Below are positions 48,312 to 55,777 of a stretch of DNA of 64,000 nucleotides, one piece after another. The DNA lies in assembly GCF_000380165.1 (NCBI RefSeq), contig NZ_KB904702.1:1-64000 (forward strand), given 5' to 3'. Made by a program: the position numbers and the translations under genes. The stretch comes from Wenjunlia vitaminophila DSM 41686 (lineage in GTDB: Bacteria > Actinomycetota > Actinomycetes > Streptomycetales > Streptomycetaceae). The notes beneath the pieces were generated by a model. The model had not been told where the DNA came from. It searched no databases and saw only the letters and a list, made by a program, of their open reading frames with translations. How positions within the stretch are numbered: the stretch's first letter is position 1; each line of letters opens with the position of its first letter.

Positions 48312-48378
48312 ATGCCTTCGGGGATTCGGCGGGGATGCCTTCGGGATTCGACGGGGATGCCTTCGGGGAGTCAGGCGG
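48312..48378. repeat. Three tandem 22-23 bp repeats at the 3' end of the SIS gene
   Basis: Copies start at 48312, 48335 and 48357 and share ATGCCTTCGGGG followed by a variable GGGG-ending half. The third runs over the SIS gene stop codon and its last two codons. Recent slippage between the two genes is the simplest reading. Confidence 0.75.
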
Positions 48379-49135
48379 CGACGCGGCGGATGCGCCCGGC
48401 GTAACGCGCCTCCAGGCGCTGGTTGTGCTCGTCGCCGCCGGGGATGTTGCTGGAGAGGTAGACCGGCGGCTCCACGCCCCGGGCGAGCAGCAGGCCGACC
48501 ACGTCGGCCGTCATCATCTGGGCGGCGATCGCCGCGGTGACGGAGGAGACGGCGCAGACCGTGCCGGCGTCGGGCAGGGACAGCGCCGCGTCACCGAACG
48601 GCGCGCAGTTGTCGATGACCACGTCGGCGACCTCGAACAGGCGCTTGCCCGACGGGTGCCGGCTGGCCATCTCGCGGGAATGGGCCAGCGAGGTGAACGC
48701 GATGACGGCGTGCCCGCGGCTCCTGGCCAGCAGCGCCATCTCGACCGTGGAGCCGTTGGCGCCCGAGTTGGAGGCGATGACGAACGGGTCGCCCGGCTCC
48801 ACGGGCGCCAGCTCGTAGATGCGGTGGGCGATGGCCGGGTCCCGTTCGACGAACGGGTCGAGGTCGGCCGGCGCGTCACCGCCGAAGATGATGCCGTCCC
48901 GCAGGGACAGCATGTTCGTCGGGACCAGACCTCCCGCCCGACCAGCGATCTCCATGGCCAGGGCCGAGGAGTGCCCGGTGCCGAAGGCCTGGACCACGCT
49001 CCCGGCGGCCAGCGCGTCGGCGACGACCTCCGCCGCGGCACGGACGTTCTCCGTCTGGCTCGCCGTCAACCGGCCGATCACCTCGGTGACCACGGCGATG
49101 TAGGCGCTCTGGTCGATGCGTGCGGTGGTGGACAC
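48371..49135 (-). CDS. SIS-domain protein of the NagS/UPF0309 type
   Basis: The 254-residue protein has one SIS fold with VVQAFGTGHSSALAMEIAGRAGG (sugar-phosphate loop GTGHSS), VIASNSGANGSTVEMALLA and AVIAFTSLAHSREMASRHPS, then VADVVIDNCAPFGDAAL. These match UPF0309 proteins. The characterised Streptomyces member NagS acts on N-acetylglucosamine 6-phosphate, so an amino-sugar-phosphate lyase or dehydratase role is likely. AGGAG is 5 nt before the second of two adjacent GTG codons, which I take as the start. It lies between the two TIM-barrel paralogues, and the cluster also has an RpiR regulator and a NAG-type kinase, all agreeing with amino-sugar metabolism. Confidence 0.8.
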   Translation of the reverse strand: MSTTARIDQSAYIAVVTEVIGRLTASQTENVRAAAEVVADALAAGSVVQAFGTGHSSALAMEIAGRAGGLVPTNMLSLRDGIIFGGDAPADLDPFVERDPAIAHRIYELAPVEPGDPFVIASNSGANGSTVEMALLARSRGHAVIAFTSLAHSREMASRHPSGKRLFEVADVVIDNCAPFGDAALSLPDAGTVCAVSSVTAAIAAQMMTADVVGLLLARGVEPPVYLSSNIPGGDEHNQRLEARYAGRIRRVAA

Positions 49136-49182
49136 CACGTCTCCTATCCGTCCATGTGTGCAGGGTCAGGCGGGGGCCTCGG

Positions 49183-50604
49183 TCAGTGCGCGGTCGTGGG
49201 GGCGACCCCCGAGTCGTCACTGTGCAGCCGGTACAGCCGGGCGTCACCCGGGGCGAGCCGGACCGTCAGCACCGGTCCGTCCCGCGGGCCCCGCAGCGGC
49301 ACCCTCGTGAAGGCCTCCTGACCGGTGTCGAACGCGAACACCTCGCGCACGGCCCCGCGCAGCGTCAGTGTCGTGGTGGCCGGGGCGTCGAAGCTGCGGT
49401 TGGTGACCAGGAGCCAGCGCCGGTTCCCGCGGGACCCGTCGTGGAAGCGGCCGAGGACGACGGCGTCCCCGCTCACCGAGGCGACCTGGTCGTCACCGGT
49501 GAAGGGTTCGACGTCCGGCAGCGGCTCCCGCTCGCCGAAGTGCGTCACCGACTCCGACGTCAGGGGGAGGAGTTGGGCGCCCAGGGGCCGCAGGTGGTCG
49601 TTGTTGATCCGCCGGGCCGCGTGGTACAGCGGTGTGAGCTGCCCGTCCACCGTCACCAGGGCCTGCCGGAACACCGAGGGCAGGTCCGGGGTCCAGTAGG
49701 TGAAGTACTGGATGCCCTTGCAGCCGTAGGCGAGGCTGACGTTGACCTGCCAGGCCAGTTCGGCGTCGGTCGGCAGTCGGTAGTCGAGGTGCTCGCAGGC
49801 CAGGATGAAGCCCCAGTAGGACAGACCGGACCGCAGGGCCTGGCGGCGGACCAGCGCGAAGTTGCGGAAGTAGTCCGTCCGGAGGGCCGGGGCGGGGCCG
49901 AGCAGCGGGTAGTGGTCGAACGACAGGAACCGCGGGTGGGCCTCGGCGACGTACCGTTCCAGGTGTTCCTCGTAGGTCGGCGTGCCGAGGGCTCCGGAGC
50001 TGGCGTAGGTGGGGAAGAGGTTGACGTAGCCCAGCTTGGTCGGGTCCTGCCGGCGGATCAGGTCGTTGACCGCGCCGATCTGCGGGAACAGGCTGGCGTG
50101 CGGCTCGTCCCGGATGTTGAAGCCGGCGAACGAGGGGTGCCCGCCGTAGTCGTCCAGGGCCGCCTTGACCAGCGCGGGCCACTGCTCGCGGGGATGGTTC
50201 TGGATGTCCCCGACCCGGCTGTCCACGACGACGGCCGGCAGGCGGTGCGCCCCGGCGGCGTCCAGCATCCTGAGGTTGAGGTCCCGGTCCACGACGCCGT
50301 TGCCGCCGTTGACGAAGGTGAAGCCGGCGTCGGCGATCTGCGCGTACCGGGCGGCCGTGGTCTCCCGGGGAGGTGGCGGCCACCAGAAGCCGATCGGGTA
50401 CCGGCCGCCGCGGAGCAGGTCGGGCACGACCCCGTTGGCCTCCGCGGCCCGCGCGGTGCCGGCACCGAGGCCACCGACCAGGGCCGGGACCGCGAGCACC
50501 GCCGCGCCGGCGGCGGCGTACCCCAGCAGCGAACGGCGGTCGATCCCCGCACCGGTGCGGGCCGGGGTGGGGTCCTGGCCCCCCGGCTGGCGTTCGTGTC
50601 TCAT
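49183..50604 (-). CDS. Tat-exported TIM-barrel glycosidase-like protein (paralogue 2)
   Basis: The 473-residue protein has a twin-arginine-type signal (IDRRSLLGYAAAGAAVLAVP, cleavage near residue 52). It shares a chain of motifs with paralogue 1: YPIGFWWPPPPRETTAARYA, AGFTFVNGGN, FAGFNIRDEPHASLFPQ (same DEP pair), PRFLSFDHYPLLG, LPTDAELAWQVNVSLAYG, KGIQYFTYWTPD and LPLTSESVTHFG. The C-terminal part is beta-rich (WLLVTNRSFDAPATTTLTL). The two have diverged considerably, so the duplication is old and they may act on different linkages. It is the second gene of the cluster after the RpiR regulator. The catalytic Glu in DEP is inferred. No carbohydrate-binding module is visible. Confidence 0.75.
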   Translation of the reverse strand: MRHERQPGGQDPTPARTGAGIDRRSLLGYAAAGAAVLAVPALVGGLGAGTARAAEANGVVPDLLRGGRYPIGFWWPPPPRETTAARYAQIADAGFTFVNGGNGVVDRDLNLRMLDAAGAHRLPAVVVDSRVGDIQNHPREQWPALVKAALDDYGGHPSFAGFNIRDEPHASLFPQIGAVNDLIRRQDPTKLGYVNLFPTYASSGALGTPTYEEHLERYVAEAHPRFLSFDHYPLLGPAPALRTDYFRNFALVRRQALRSGLSYWGFILACEHLDYRLPTDAELAWQVNVSLAYGCKGIQYFTYWTPDLPSVFRQALVTVDGQLTPLYHAARRINNDHLRPLGAQLLPLTSESVTHFGEREPLPDVEPFTGDDQVASVSGDAVVLGRFHDGSRGNRRWLLVTNRSFDAPATTTLTLRGAVREVFAFDTGQEAFTRVPLRGPRDGPVLTVRLAPGDARLYRLHSDDSGVAPTTAH

Positions 50605-50692
50605 TCCTCGTCCCCCTGTCCATGACGGACGGTCACTGGTCGCGGTAACGGTGGTCCGGAGCCGGGGGTGGCGGTCGCGGTCCCGGCGGTGC

Positions 50693-51661
50693 TCATCCCG
50701 GCGTCCCGCCGGACCCGTCGCCCGCCGGGTCCTCGTGGGCCGACCGGCTGCGGTGCCGCTGCACCGCCCTGGTGGTGGCGGCGCGCGGGTTGCGGCGCGG
50801 GGTGTAGGCGCGCTGGGCGACGCCGATGTACAGGCAGTCCAGGACGAGCATCTGGGCGTGCCGCGCGGCGAGGCCCCCGGAACGGAAGGTCAGCTCCCGG
50901 GTGGCGGTGGCCAGGACCAGGTCCGCCGCCTCGGCGAGCGGCGAGCGCGGGAAGTTGGTGATGGCGATGGCGGTGGCGCCGCGTTCCCTGGCCAGCTCGA
51001 GCGGCTCGACGACCTCGTTGGTCTCCCCCGAGTGGGAGATCCCGATGGCGACGTCGGAACCGCCGAGCAGGGCGGCGCTGGCCAGGGCGTCGTGGACGTC
51101 GGACCAGATGTAGGAGGCGAACCCCAGGTGGTGCAGGCGCAGGTGCAGCTCCGCCCCGACGGTTCCGCTGCCGCTGACGGCGTAGATGTCCAGGCGCCTG
51201 GCCCCGGCCATCGCCGAGACCGCCTTCTCCAGCGCCTCGACGTTGAGCTGGGACGCCGTCTCCTCGAGCGCGCGCCCGTCCGCCTCCAACAGCTCGGCGA
51301 GCACCCGGTGGATCGGGTCGTCGGGGCCGATGTCACCACCGATCTCCTGGGCCCACCCCCTGGAGCGGTGGTGCCCGGCGTCGGCGGCCAGCGCCAGCCG
51401 TAGCTGGGGATAGCCAGCCAGTCCCAACGCCCGGCAGAAGCGGGTGACCGAGGTCAGGGACGTCTGGCAACGCCGCGCCAACTCGGAGATCGTCGACTGC
51501 TCGGCCAGCCCCGGGTCGGCGAGCACTTCTTCGGCGACCCGCCGCTCCACCGGGGTGAGCGAGGGCAACAGTCCCCTGATCCGCACGGTGATGCTCTCGG
51601 CGACCGACAGGTCACCACTGCCCCTCGCCTTGCTCTGGGAGCTCCTGGTTGGTTCGTTCAT
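50693..51661 (-). CDS. RpiR-family transcriptional regulator (HTH plus SIS domain)
   Basis: The 322-residue regulator has an N-terminal HTH_6 domain (IRGLLPSLTPVERRVAEEVL, STISELARRCQTSLTSVTRF, CRALGLAGYPQLRLAL) and a C-terminal SIS domain (LDIYAVSGSGTVGAELHLRL, DVAIGISHSGETNEVVEPLE). RpiR proteins bind sugar phosphates with the SIS domain and control amino-sugar or pentose genes. It is the first gene of the five-gene cluster, so it probably controls the cluster and itself. A perfect inverted repeat overlaps its translation start region. The C-terminal 40 residues are Arg-rich and disordered. The effector may be the product of the cluster kinase. Confidence 0.9.
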   Translation of the reverse strand: MNEPTRSSQSKARGSGDLSVAESITVRIRGLLPSLTPVERRVAEEVLADPGLAEQSTISELARRCQTSLTSVTRFCRALGLAGYPQLRLALAADAGHHRSRGWAQEIGGDIGPDDPIHRVLAELLEADGRALEETASQLNVEALEKAVSAMAGARRLDIYAVSGSGTVGAELHLRLHHLGFASYIWSDVHDALASAALLGGSDVAIGISHSGETNEVVEPLELARERGATAIAITNFPRSPLAEAADLVLATATRELTFRSGGLAARHAQMLVLDCLYIGVAQRAYTPRRNPRAATTRAVQRHRSRSAHEDPAGDGSGGTPG

Positions 51662-52020
51662 GGGAGTGATTCTCTCACTCGTCCATAACCATGAGATTCC
51701 TTCCCGCTCTCGCCTACACGCCCCTCACCTCACTGAACAACGAGGTCAGAGCGGCTTCGGTCACGCCGTTCACTTCCAGGACCGCGCCGCCCTGGTCCCG
51801 ATGACGGGAACTTATCACTGCTCGCAGGTAGTTGACGAGAATCATTCACGGAATTTTCGAGCGGCCCGTCAGCCACTGCCGCCCCCGGGCCCGCGCACAC
51901 CCGCGTCCCCGGCCGGGGCCCTCGGCCGTCCCCGCACCGCCGGGGGCATCGCGGTCGGACGGCCGGTCAGGCATGGTTGGTCTGAGAGCGGTGTGGCAGG
52001 GGGGTACCAGGGGAGGACAG
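51662..52020. promoter_or_regulatory. Divergent region between the RpiR and ThrE-type genes
   Basis: This 359-nt region has no gene. Besides the inverted repeat next to the RpiR start it contains GAATCATTC (an odd palindrome, near 51839) within an AT-richer patch, a good place for a promoter. The half near ThrE is GC-rich and featureless. Confidence 0.4.
51664..51680. promoter_or_regulatory. Candidate RpiR operator
   Basis: GAGTGA-TTCTC-TCACTC is a perfect 6-bp inverted repeat that begins 3 nt upstream of the RpiR start codon. A dimer bound here would block the ribosome site region or transcription start and give autoregulation. Confidence 0.45.
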
Positions 52021-53643
52021 GTGACGAAGGCAGGAAGGCCGGGGCAGGGCGCCCCCACGCAACCCGACGCCCACGAGCCGTACGGCGACCGGGCGCACTC
52101 GGCGTTCACCCCACCGCTGGGGGTGCCGCTGCCGCCACAGCCACCCGGCCCGGGGTCCGCGTTCGCCCCGCCCGTGAGCTCCACCACCGGGAACCACCCG
52201 CTGCCAGCGCAACCCGGCCCGTCCGACGGCTACCCGTTCACCCCTCCCGCCGGCATCCCACGCGCGCGAGGACGGTGGCAGGACAGGACGCGGACGCTGC
52301 TGCGCTCCCAGCAGCCCGCGGAACGACCGATCCCGGAGCACAGCGCGCACGGGGACAACGCCCCCTCGGTGCCGCGGGTGCTCGACCTGACCCTGCGCCT
52401 CGGCGAGCTGCTGCTGGCCGGCGGCGAGGGGGCGGAGGACGTCGAGGCGGCGATGTACGCGGTCGCCCACGCCTACGGACTCGACCGGTGCGAGCCCAAC
52501 GTCACCTTCACCCTGCTGTCGATCTCCTACCAGCCGTCCCTGGTGGAGCCGCCGGTGGGCCTGAGCCGGGTGGTGCGCCGGCGCGGCACCGACTACACCC
52601 GGCTGGCAGCGGTCTTCCGGCTGGTGAACGACATCGCCTCGCGCGAGCTGAGCCTGGAGGACGCCTACCGGCGCCTCGCCGACATCCGCCGCAACCGGCA
52701 CCCCTACTCCGGCTGGCTGCTGTCCCTGGCCAGCGGGGTGCTCGCCGGCTCGGCCAGCGTGCTGGTGGGCGGTGGACCACTGGTCTTCGCCGCGGCGCTG
52801 GTCGCCGCGGTCCTCGGCGACCGGCTCGCCTGGTTGCTGGCCGGCCGGGGACTGCCCGAGTTCTACCAGTTCGTGGTCGCCGCCATGCCGGCCGCGGCCA
52901 CCGGCGTGGTCATCGAACTCGTCGGCGCGGACGTGCGGGGGTCCGCCGTGATCACCGGTGGCCTGTTCGCACTGCTCCCGGGGAGACCTCTGGTGGCGGC
53001 GGTGCACGACGGCCTCACCGGCTTCTACATCACCGCGTCGGCGCGCCTGCTGGAGGTCGCCTACCTGGTCGTGGGCATCGTCTGCGGGGTGCTGCTCGTG
53101 CTCTACGCGGGCGTCAGGATCGGCGTGGAGCTGAGCCCGGAGCAGGCCCTGGTCGGCGAGGTGCGGCCGGCGATACAGCTCCTCGCGGCGACGGTGCTGA
53201 CCCTGGCGTTCGCCGTGTTGTTGCAGACAGAACGCGCCACGCTGCCACTGGTCACCCTGAACGGCGCGGTGGCCTGGACCGTCTACGGCTCCCTGCACGA
53301 CCAGGCGGAGATCTCCCCCGTCCTGGCGACCCTGGTGGCGGCGGGCCTGGTCGGCCTCTTCGGACAGTTGCTGTCCCGCTACCGCTACGCGTCCCTGCTG
53401 CCGTACGTCACCGCGGCGGTCGGCCCCCTGCTGCCCGGTGGGGCGATCTACCTGGGCCTGCTGTCGTTCGCCCAGGGACACCTGGACCACGGGTGGACAC
53501 ACCTCAGCAAGGCCGCCGCACTGGCCCTGGCCATAGCGGTCGGGGTGAACCTGGGCGGCGAGGTGGCCAGGCTGTTCCTGCGGGTCCCCGGCGCCGAGTC
53601 GGCGGCCCCCCGCCGTGCGGCCAAGCGCACCCGGGGCTTCTGA
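52021..53643 (+). CDS. ThrE-type threonine/serine exporter family protein
   Basis: The 540-residue protein has a Pro-rich cytoplasmic N-terminus (about 1-115), then the ThrE domain: LDLTLRLGELLLAGGEGAED and VEAAMYAVAHAYGLDRCEPN. About ten membrane helices follow from residue 225 (PYSGWLLSLASGVLAGSAS, AALVAAVLGDRLAWLLAG, VITGGLFALLPGRPLVAAVH). The second half resembles the ThrE_2 domain (AVAWTVYGSLHDQAEISPV, YVTAAVGPLLPGGAIYLG). The characterised member in Corynebacterium exports threonine and serine. GTG after GGAGG with 5-nt spacing is a clear start. It diverges from the amino-sugar cluster, and link to it is not obvious. Substrate is inferred. Confidence 0.88.
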   Translation: MTKAGRPGQGAPTQPDAHEPYGDRAHSAFTPPLGVPLPPQPPGPGSAFAPPVSSTTGNHPLPAQPGPSDGYPFTPPAGIPRARGRWQDRTRTLLRSQQPAERPIPEHSAHGDNAPSVPRVLDLTLRLGELLLAGGEGAEDVEAAMYAVAHAYGLDRCEPNVTFTLLSISYQPSLVEPPVGLSRVVRRRGTDYTRLAAVFRLVNDIASRELSLEDAYRRLADIRRNRHPYSGWLLSLASGVLAGSASVLVGGGPLVFAAALVAAVLGDRLAWLLAGRGLPEFYQFVVAAMPAAATGVVIELVGADVRGSAVITGGLFALLPGRPLVAAVHDGLTGFYITASARLLEVAYLVVGIVCGVLLVLYAGVRIGVELSPEQALVGEVRPAIQLLAATVLTLAFAVLLQTERATLPLVTLNGAVAWTVYGSLHDQAEISPVLATLVAAGLVGLFGQLLSRYRYASLLPYVTAAVGPLLPGGAIYLGLLSFAQGHLDHGWTHLSKAAALALAIAVGVNLGGEVARLFLRVPGAESAAPRRAAKRTRGF

Positions 53644-53693
53644 GCGACGTGCGGCCCGACCCCGCCCCGGTCGGGGGCGGGACGAACGCGCAC

Positions 53694-53741
53694 GGGGCGG
53701 GCACGGCCCGCCCCGGGAGGCAGCGGCCCGGCGGACGGGCC
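53694..53741. terminator. Tandem hairpins between ThrE and ppa
   Basis: GGGGCGGG-CACGG-CCCGCCCC (53694-53714) is followed by GGCCCG-GCGGA-CGGGCC (53725-53741), between convergent genes. Both are perfect stems. Confidence 0.7.
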
Positions 53742-53764
53742 GGGTGCGGCCCGTCGCGACCGGC

Positions 53765-54259
53765 TCAGTGGCTCAGCCCGGACTCCTTGAGCCGCTTGAT
53801 CGAGTTCTGGATCTCGGTCTCGGCCTCGGCCCGACCGGCCCAGGAGGCGCCCTCGACCGACTTGCCGGGCTCGAGGTCCTTGTAGACCTCGAAGAAGTGC
53901 TGGATCTCCAGCCGGTCGAACTCGGAGACGTGGTGGATGTCCCGCAGGTGCTCCATCCGCGGGTCGGCGGCGGGAACGCACAGGATCTTGTCGTCGCCGC
54001 CGGCCTCGTCCGTCATCCGGAACATGCCGATGGCGCGACACTTGACCAGGACACCGGGGAACGTCGGCTCCTCGAGGATGACCAGCGCGTCCAGCGGGTC
54101 GCCGTCCTCGCCGAGGGTGTGCTCGATGTACCCGTAGTCCGCCGGGTAGCGGGTCGAGGTGAAGAGCATGCGGTCAAGCCGGACCCGACCCGTCTCGTGG
54201 TCGATCTCGTACTTGTTCCGCGAACCCTTCGGGATCTCGATGGTGACGTCGAACTCCAA
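53765..54259 (-). CDS. ppa: Inorganic pyrophosphatase, family I
   Basis: The 164-residue enzyme hydrolyses pyrophosphate to phosphate. [40 protein letters not shown] (metal-binding Asp cluster DGDPLDALV), [13 protein letters not shown] and [13 protein letters not shown] are all family I motifs. The start is TTG with GGAGGAG 5 nt upstream, giving the standard length. Two 15-bp direct repeats lie 40-70 nt upstream in the likely promoter region. Confidence 0.97.
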   Translation of the reverse strand: MEFDVTIEIPKGSRNKYEIDHETGRVRLDRMLFTSTRYPADYGYIEHTLGEDGDPLDALVILEEPTFPGVLVKCRAIGMFRMTDEAGGDDKILCVPAADPRMEHLRDIHHVSEFDRLEIQHFFEVYKDLEPGKSVEGASWAGRAEAETEIQNSIKRLKESGLSH

Positions 54260-54297
54260 GACTCCTCCAACATCGAATGCACACCTGCGGTCATTAA

Positions 54298-54329
54298 GTG
54301 TTACAGACCTGGAAGTGTCGCAGACCTGG
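54298..54329. repeat. Two tandem GTGTnnCAGACCTGG repeats upstream of ppa
   Basis: The 15-bp unit occurs at 54298-54312 and 54315-54329, with only TA/CG differing at two positions. A 17-bp period and the place, 39-70 nt before the ppa start codon, suggest a regulator site or overlap with the promoter. Confidence 0.6.
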
Positions 54330-54493
54330 CGAGGAGCGCATCGTCAGGGTCCACCGCGGCCCCCGTGGAACGCGGCCTCTTGTGGGGGCACGGCATCTTG
54401 TGGGGCACGGCCTCTCACCCAGCCGGCTACCCGCTGCGGCGCCGGACTAACGCGGACGGCCGCGGGCTGGCGGGGCCCCGTCCCCGGTCCCCG

Positions 54494-55573
54494 TCACTGC
54501 TCCGCGTTGCGGGCCAGGGTGAGGGCGTAGTCCGGCCACCACTGGCCGGCCGGCGGCCCCCCGCGGCACTCGCCGTCGGAGTCCCCGGGCTGCTTGATCC
54601 ACAGGTAGGCGTCCACCAGCGGGTCACCGGTGTCCGTCGTCGGGGGTCGGCCCAGGGCCCGCCCCGGTGGGTTGCACCAATCCTCCCTGCGACCGCCGCC
54701 GCCCTCCATGGGCCCCTTCCCGTTGCGGCTGGTGTCGATGACGAAGCGGGCGCCGCCCAGGGCACCGGAGAGCTGGTGCCCGAACTCCCTGCTGGCCTCG
54801 GTGGTCTGGAAGTTGGCGACGTTGAGGGCGAAACCGTCCGCCTGGCCGATCCCGGCCCGCCGCAGGGCGTCGGCCAGGGCCCCCACGTTCTTGATCCAGG
54901 TGGCGTTGCCGGCGTCCAGGTAGACGGTGGTCCCGGGCAGCTCGGTCAGCCGGCGCACCGCGTAGGACAGCAGGTCGTACCGCTCCTGGTGCAGTTCCGG
55001 CGGGGTGCAGCCGTCCACCAGGTGGGGCACCGCGTCGGGCTCGAGGACCACGGTGGCCGCGCGGTCCCCGAGGCCCTGCACCACGGCGTCGATCCACCGC
55101 TGGTAGGCGGCCCCGTCCGGGGCGCCACCGGTGGAGTACCGGCCGCAGTCCCGGTGCGGGATGTTGTAGGCGACGAACAGGGCCCGGCGCCCCTCGCGGG
55201 AGGCGGCCGAGGTGATGGTCTCGGCCTGGCGCCGGGCACCGTCGGGGTCGTCACCCAGCCACTCGGCCACCGGTTGCTCCGAGATCCGCCGGATCAGCCT
55301 GGCGTCCTCGGCCCGCCCCGCCCGCTCCCAGTCCCGGGCCTGCGCGGCGGCGCCGCTGTGCGGGTTCACCCAGTACGGCCCCTCGTGACCGGACCGTTCA
55401 CCCCCGTCCATGGGGCGCCCCCGTTCCCCCGGCTCCCCGGGGTGTCCCGTCGATCCGGACACGTGAGGGGGACCGCCTGATCCCTCGCCCTGCCGCGACG
55501 GCCCCCCGTCAGGGGAGGAGCAGCCCACGGCGACACCGAGCGCCACGGCTACCGCCAGCACGCGGATTCGCAT
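54494..55573 (-). CDS. Glycoside hydrolase family 6 lipoprotein (cellulase-type)
   Basis: The 359-residue protein has a lipoprotein signal (LAVAVALGVAVGCSS, lipobox Cys near 18), a Gly/Ser/Pro-rich linker to about residue 65, and a GH6 domain. GH6 landmarks are ALFVAYNIPHRDCGRYSTGG (Asp that modifies the acid), TVVLEPDAVPHLVDGC (catalytic acid Asp), VYLDAGNATWIKNVG, FVIDTSRNGKG and AYLWIKQPGDSDGEC. It should cut beta-1,4-glucan outside the cell while anchored to the membrane. No cellulose-binding module is present. ATG with GAGG 7 nt upstream is the start. It lies between ppa and the conservon with its own terminator upstream. Confidence 0.92.
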   Translation of the reverse strand: MRIRVLAVAVALGVAVGCSSPDGGPSRQGEGSGGPPHVSGSTGHPGEPGERGRPMDGGERSGHEGPYWVNPHSGAAAQARDWERAGRAEDARLIRRISEQPVAEWLGDDPDGARRQAETITSAASREGRRALFVAYNIPHRDCGRYSTGGAPDGAAYQRWIDAVVQGLGDRAATVVLEPDAVPHLVDGCTPPELHQERYDLLSYAVRRLTELPGTTVYLDAGNATWIKNVGALADALRRAGIGQADGFALNVANFQTTEASREFGHQLSGALGGARFVIDTSRNGKGPMEGGGGRREDWCNPPGRALGRPPTTDTGDPLVDAYLWIKQPGDSDGECRGGPPAGQWWPDYALTLARNAEQ

Positions 55574-55718
55574 GCTTCTACCTCGGACACGTCGATGCGA
55601 ACACGTCGGATCAATCGTGACACAACGGACTGGTCCAGATGGGGAGAACCGGGCACATCGGAATGGCGAGGTGCCGCCCACGGGGGAACGGGGACGCCCA
55701 GCCCCCGCCGGCCGCGCC

Positions 55719-55750
55719 GGGGCGGGAGGAACGCGTGCCCCTCCCGCCCC
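55719..55750 (-). terminator. Terminator after the conservon
   Basis: GGGGCGGGAGG and CCTCCCGCCCC form a perfect 11-bp stem with a 10-nt loop, 28 nt past the CYP154-like stop codon. Confidence 0.75.
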
Positions 55751-55777
55751 GTTCGGCAACGGCCCGCCGGCTCGGCC

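Noticed and set aside
51967-53502. 511-residue frame on the minus strand
   Set aside because: It is antisense to the ThrE-type exporter and has no hydrophobic or domain pattern.
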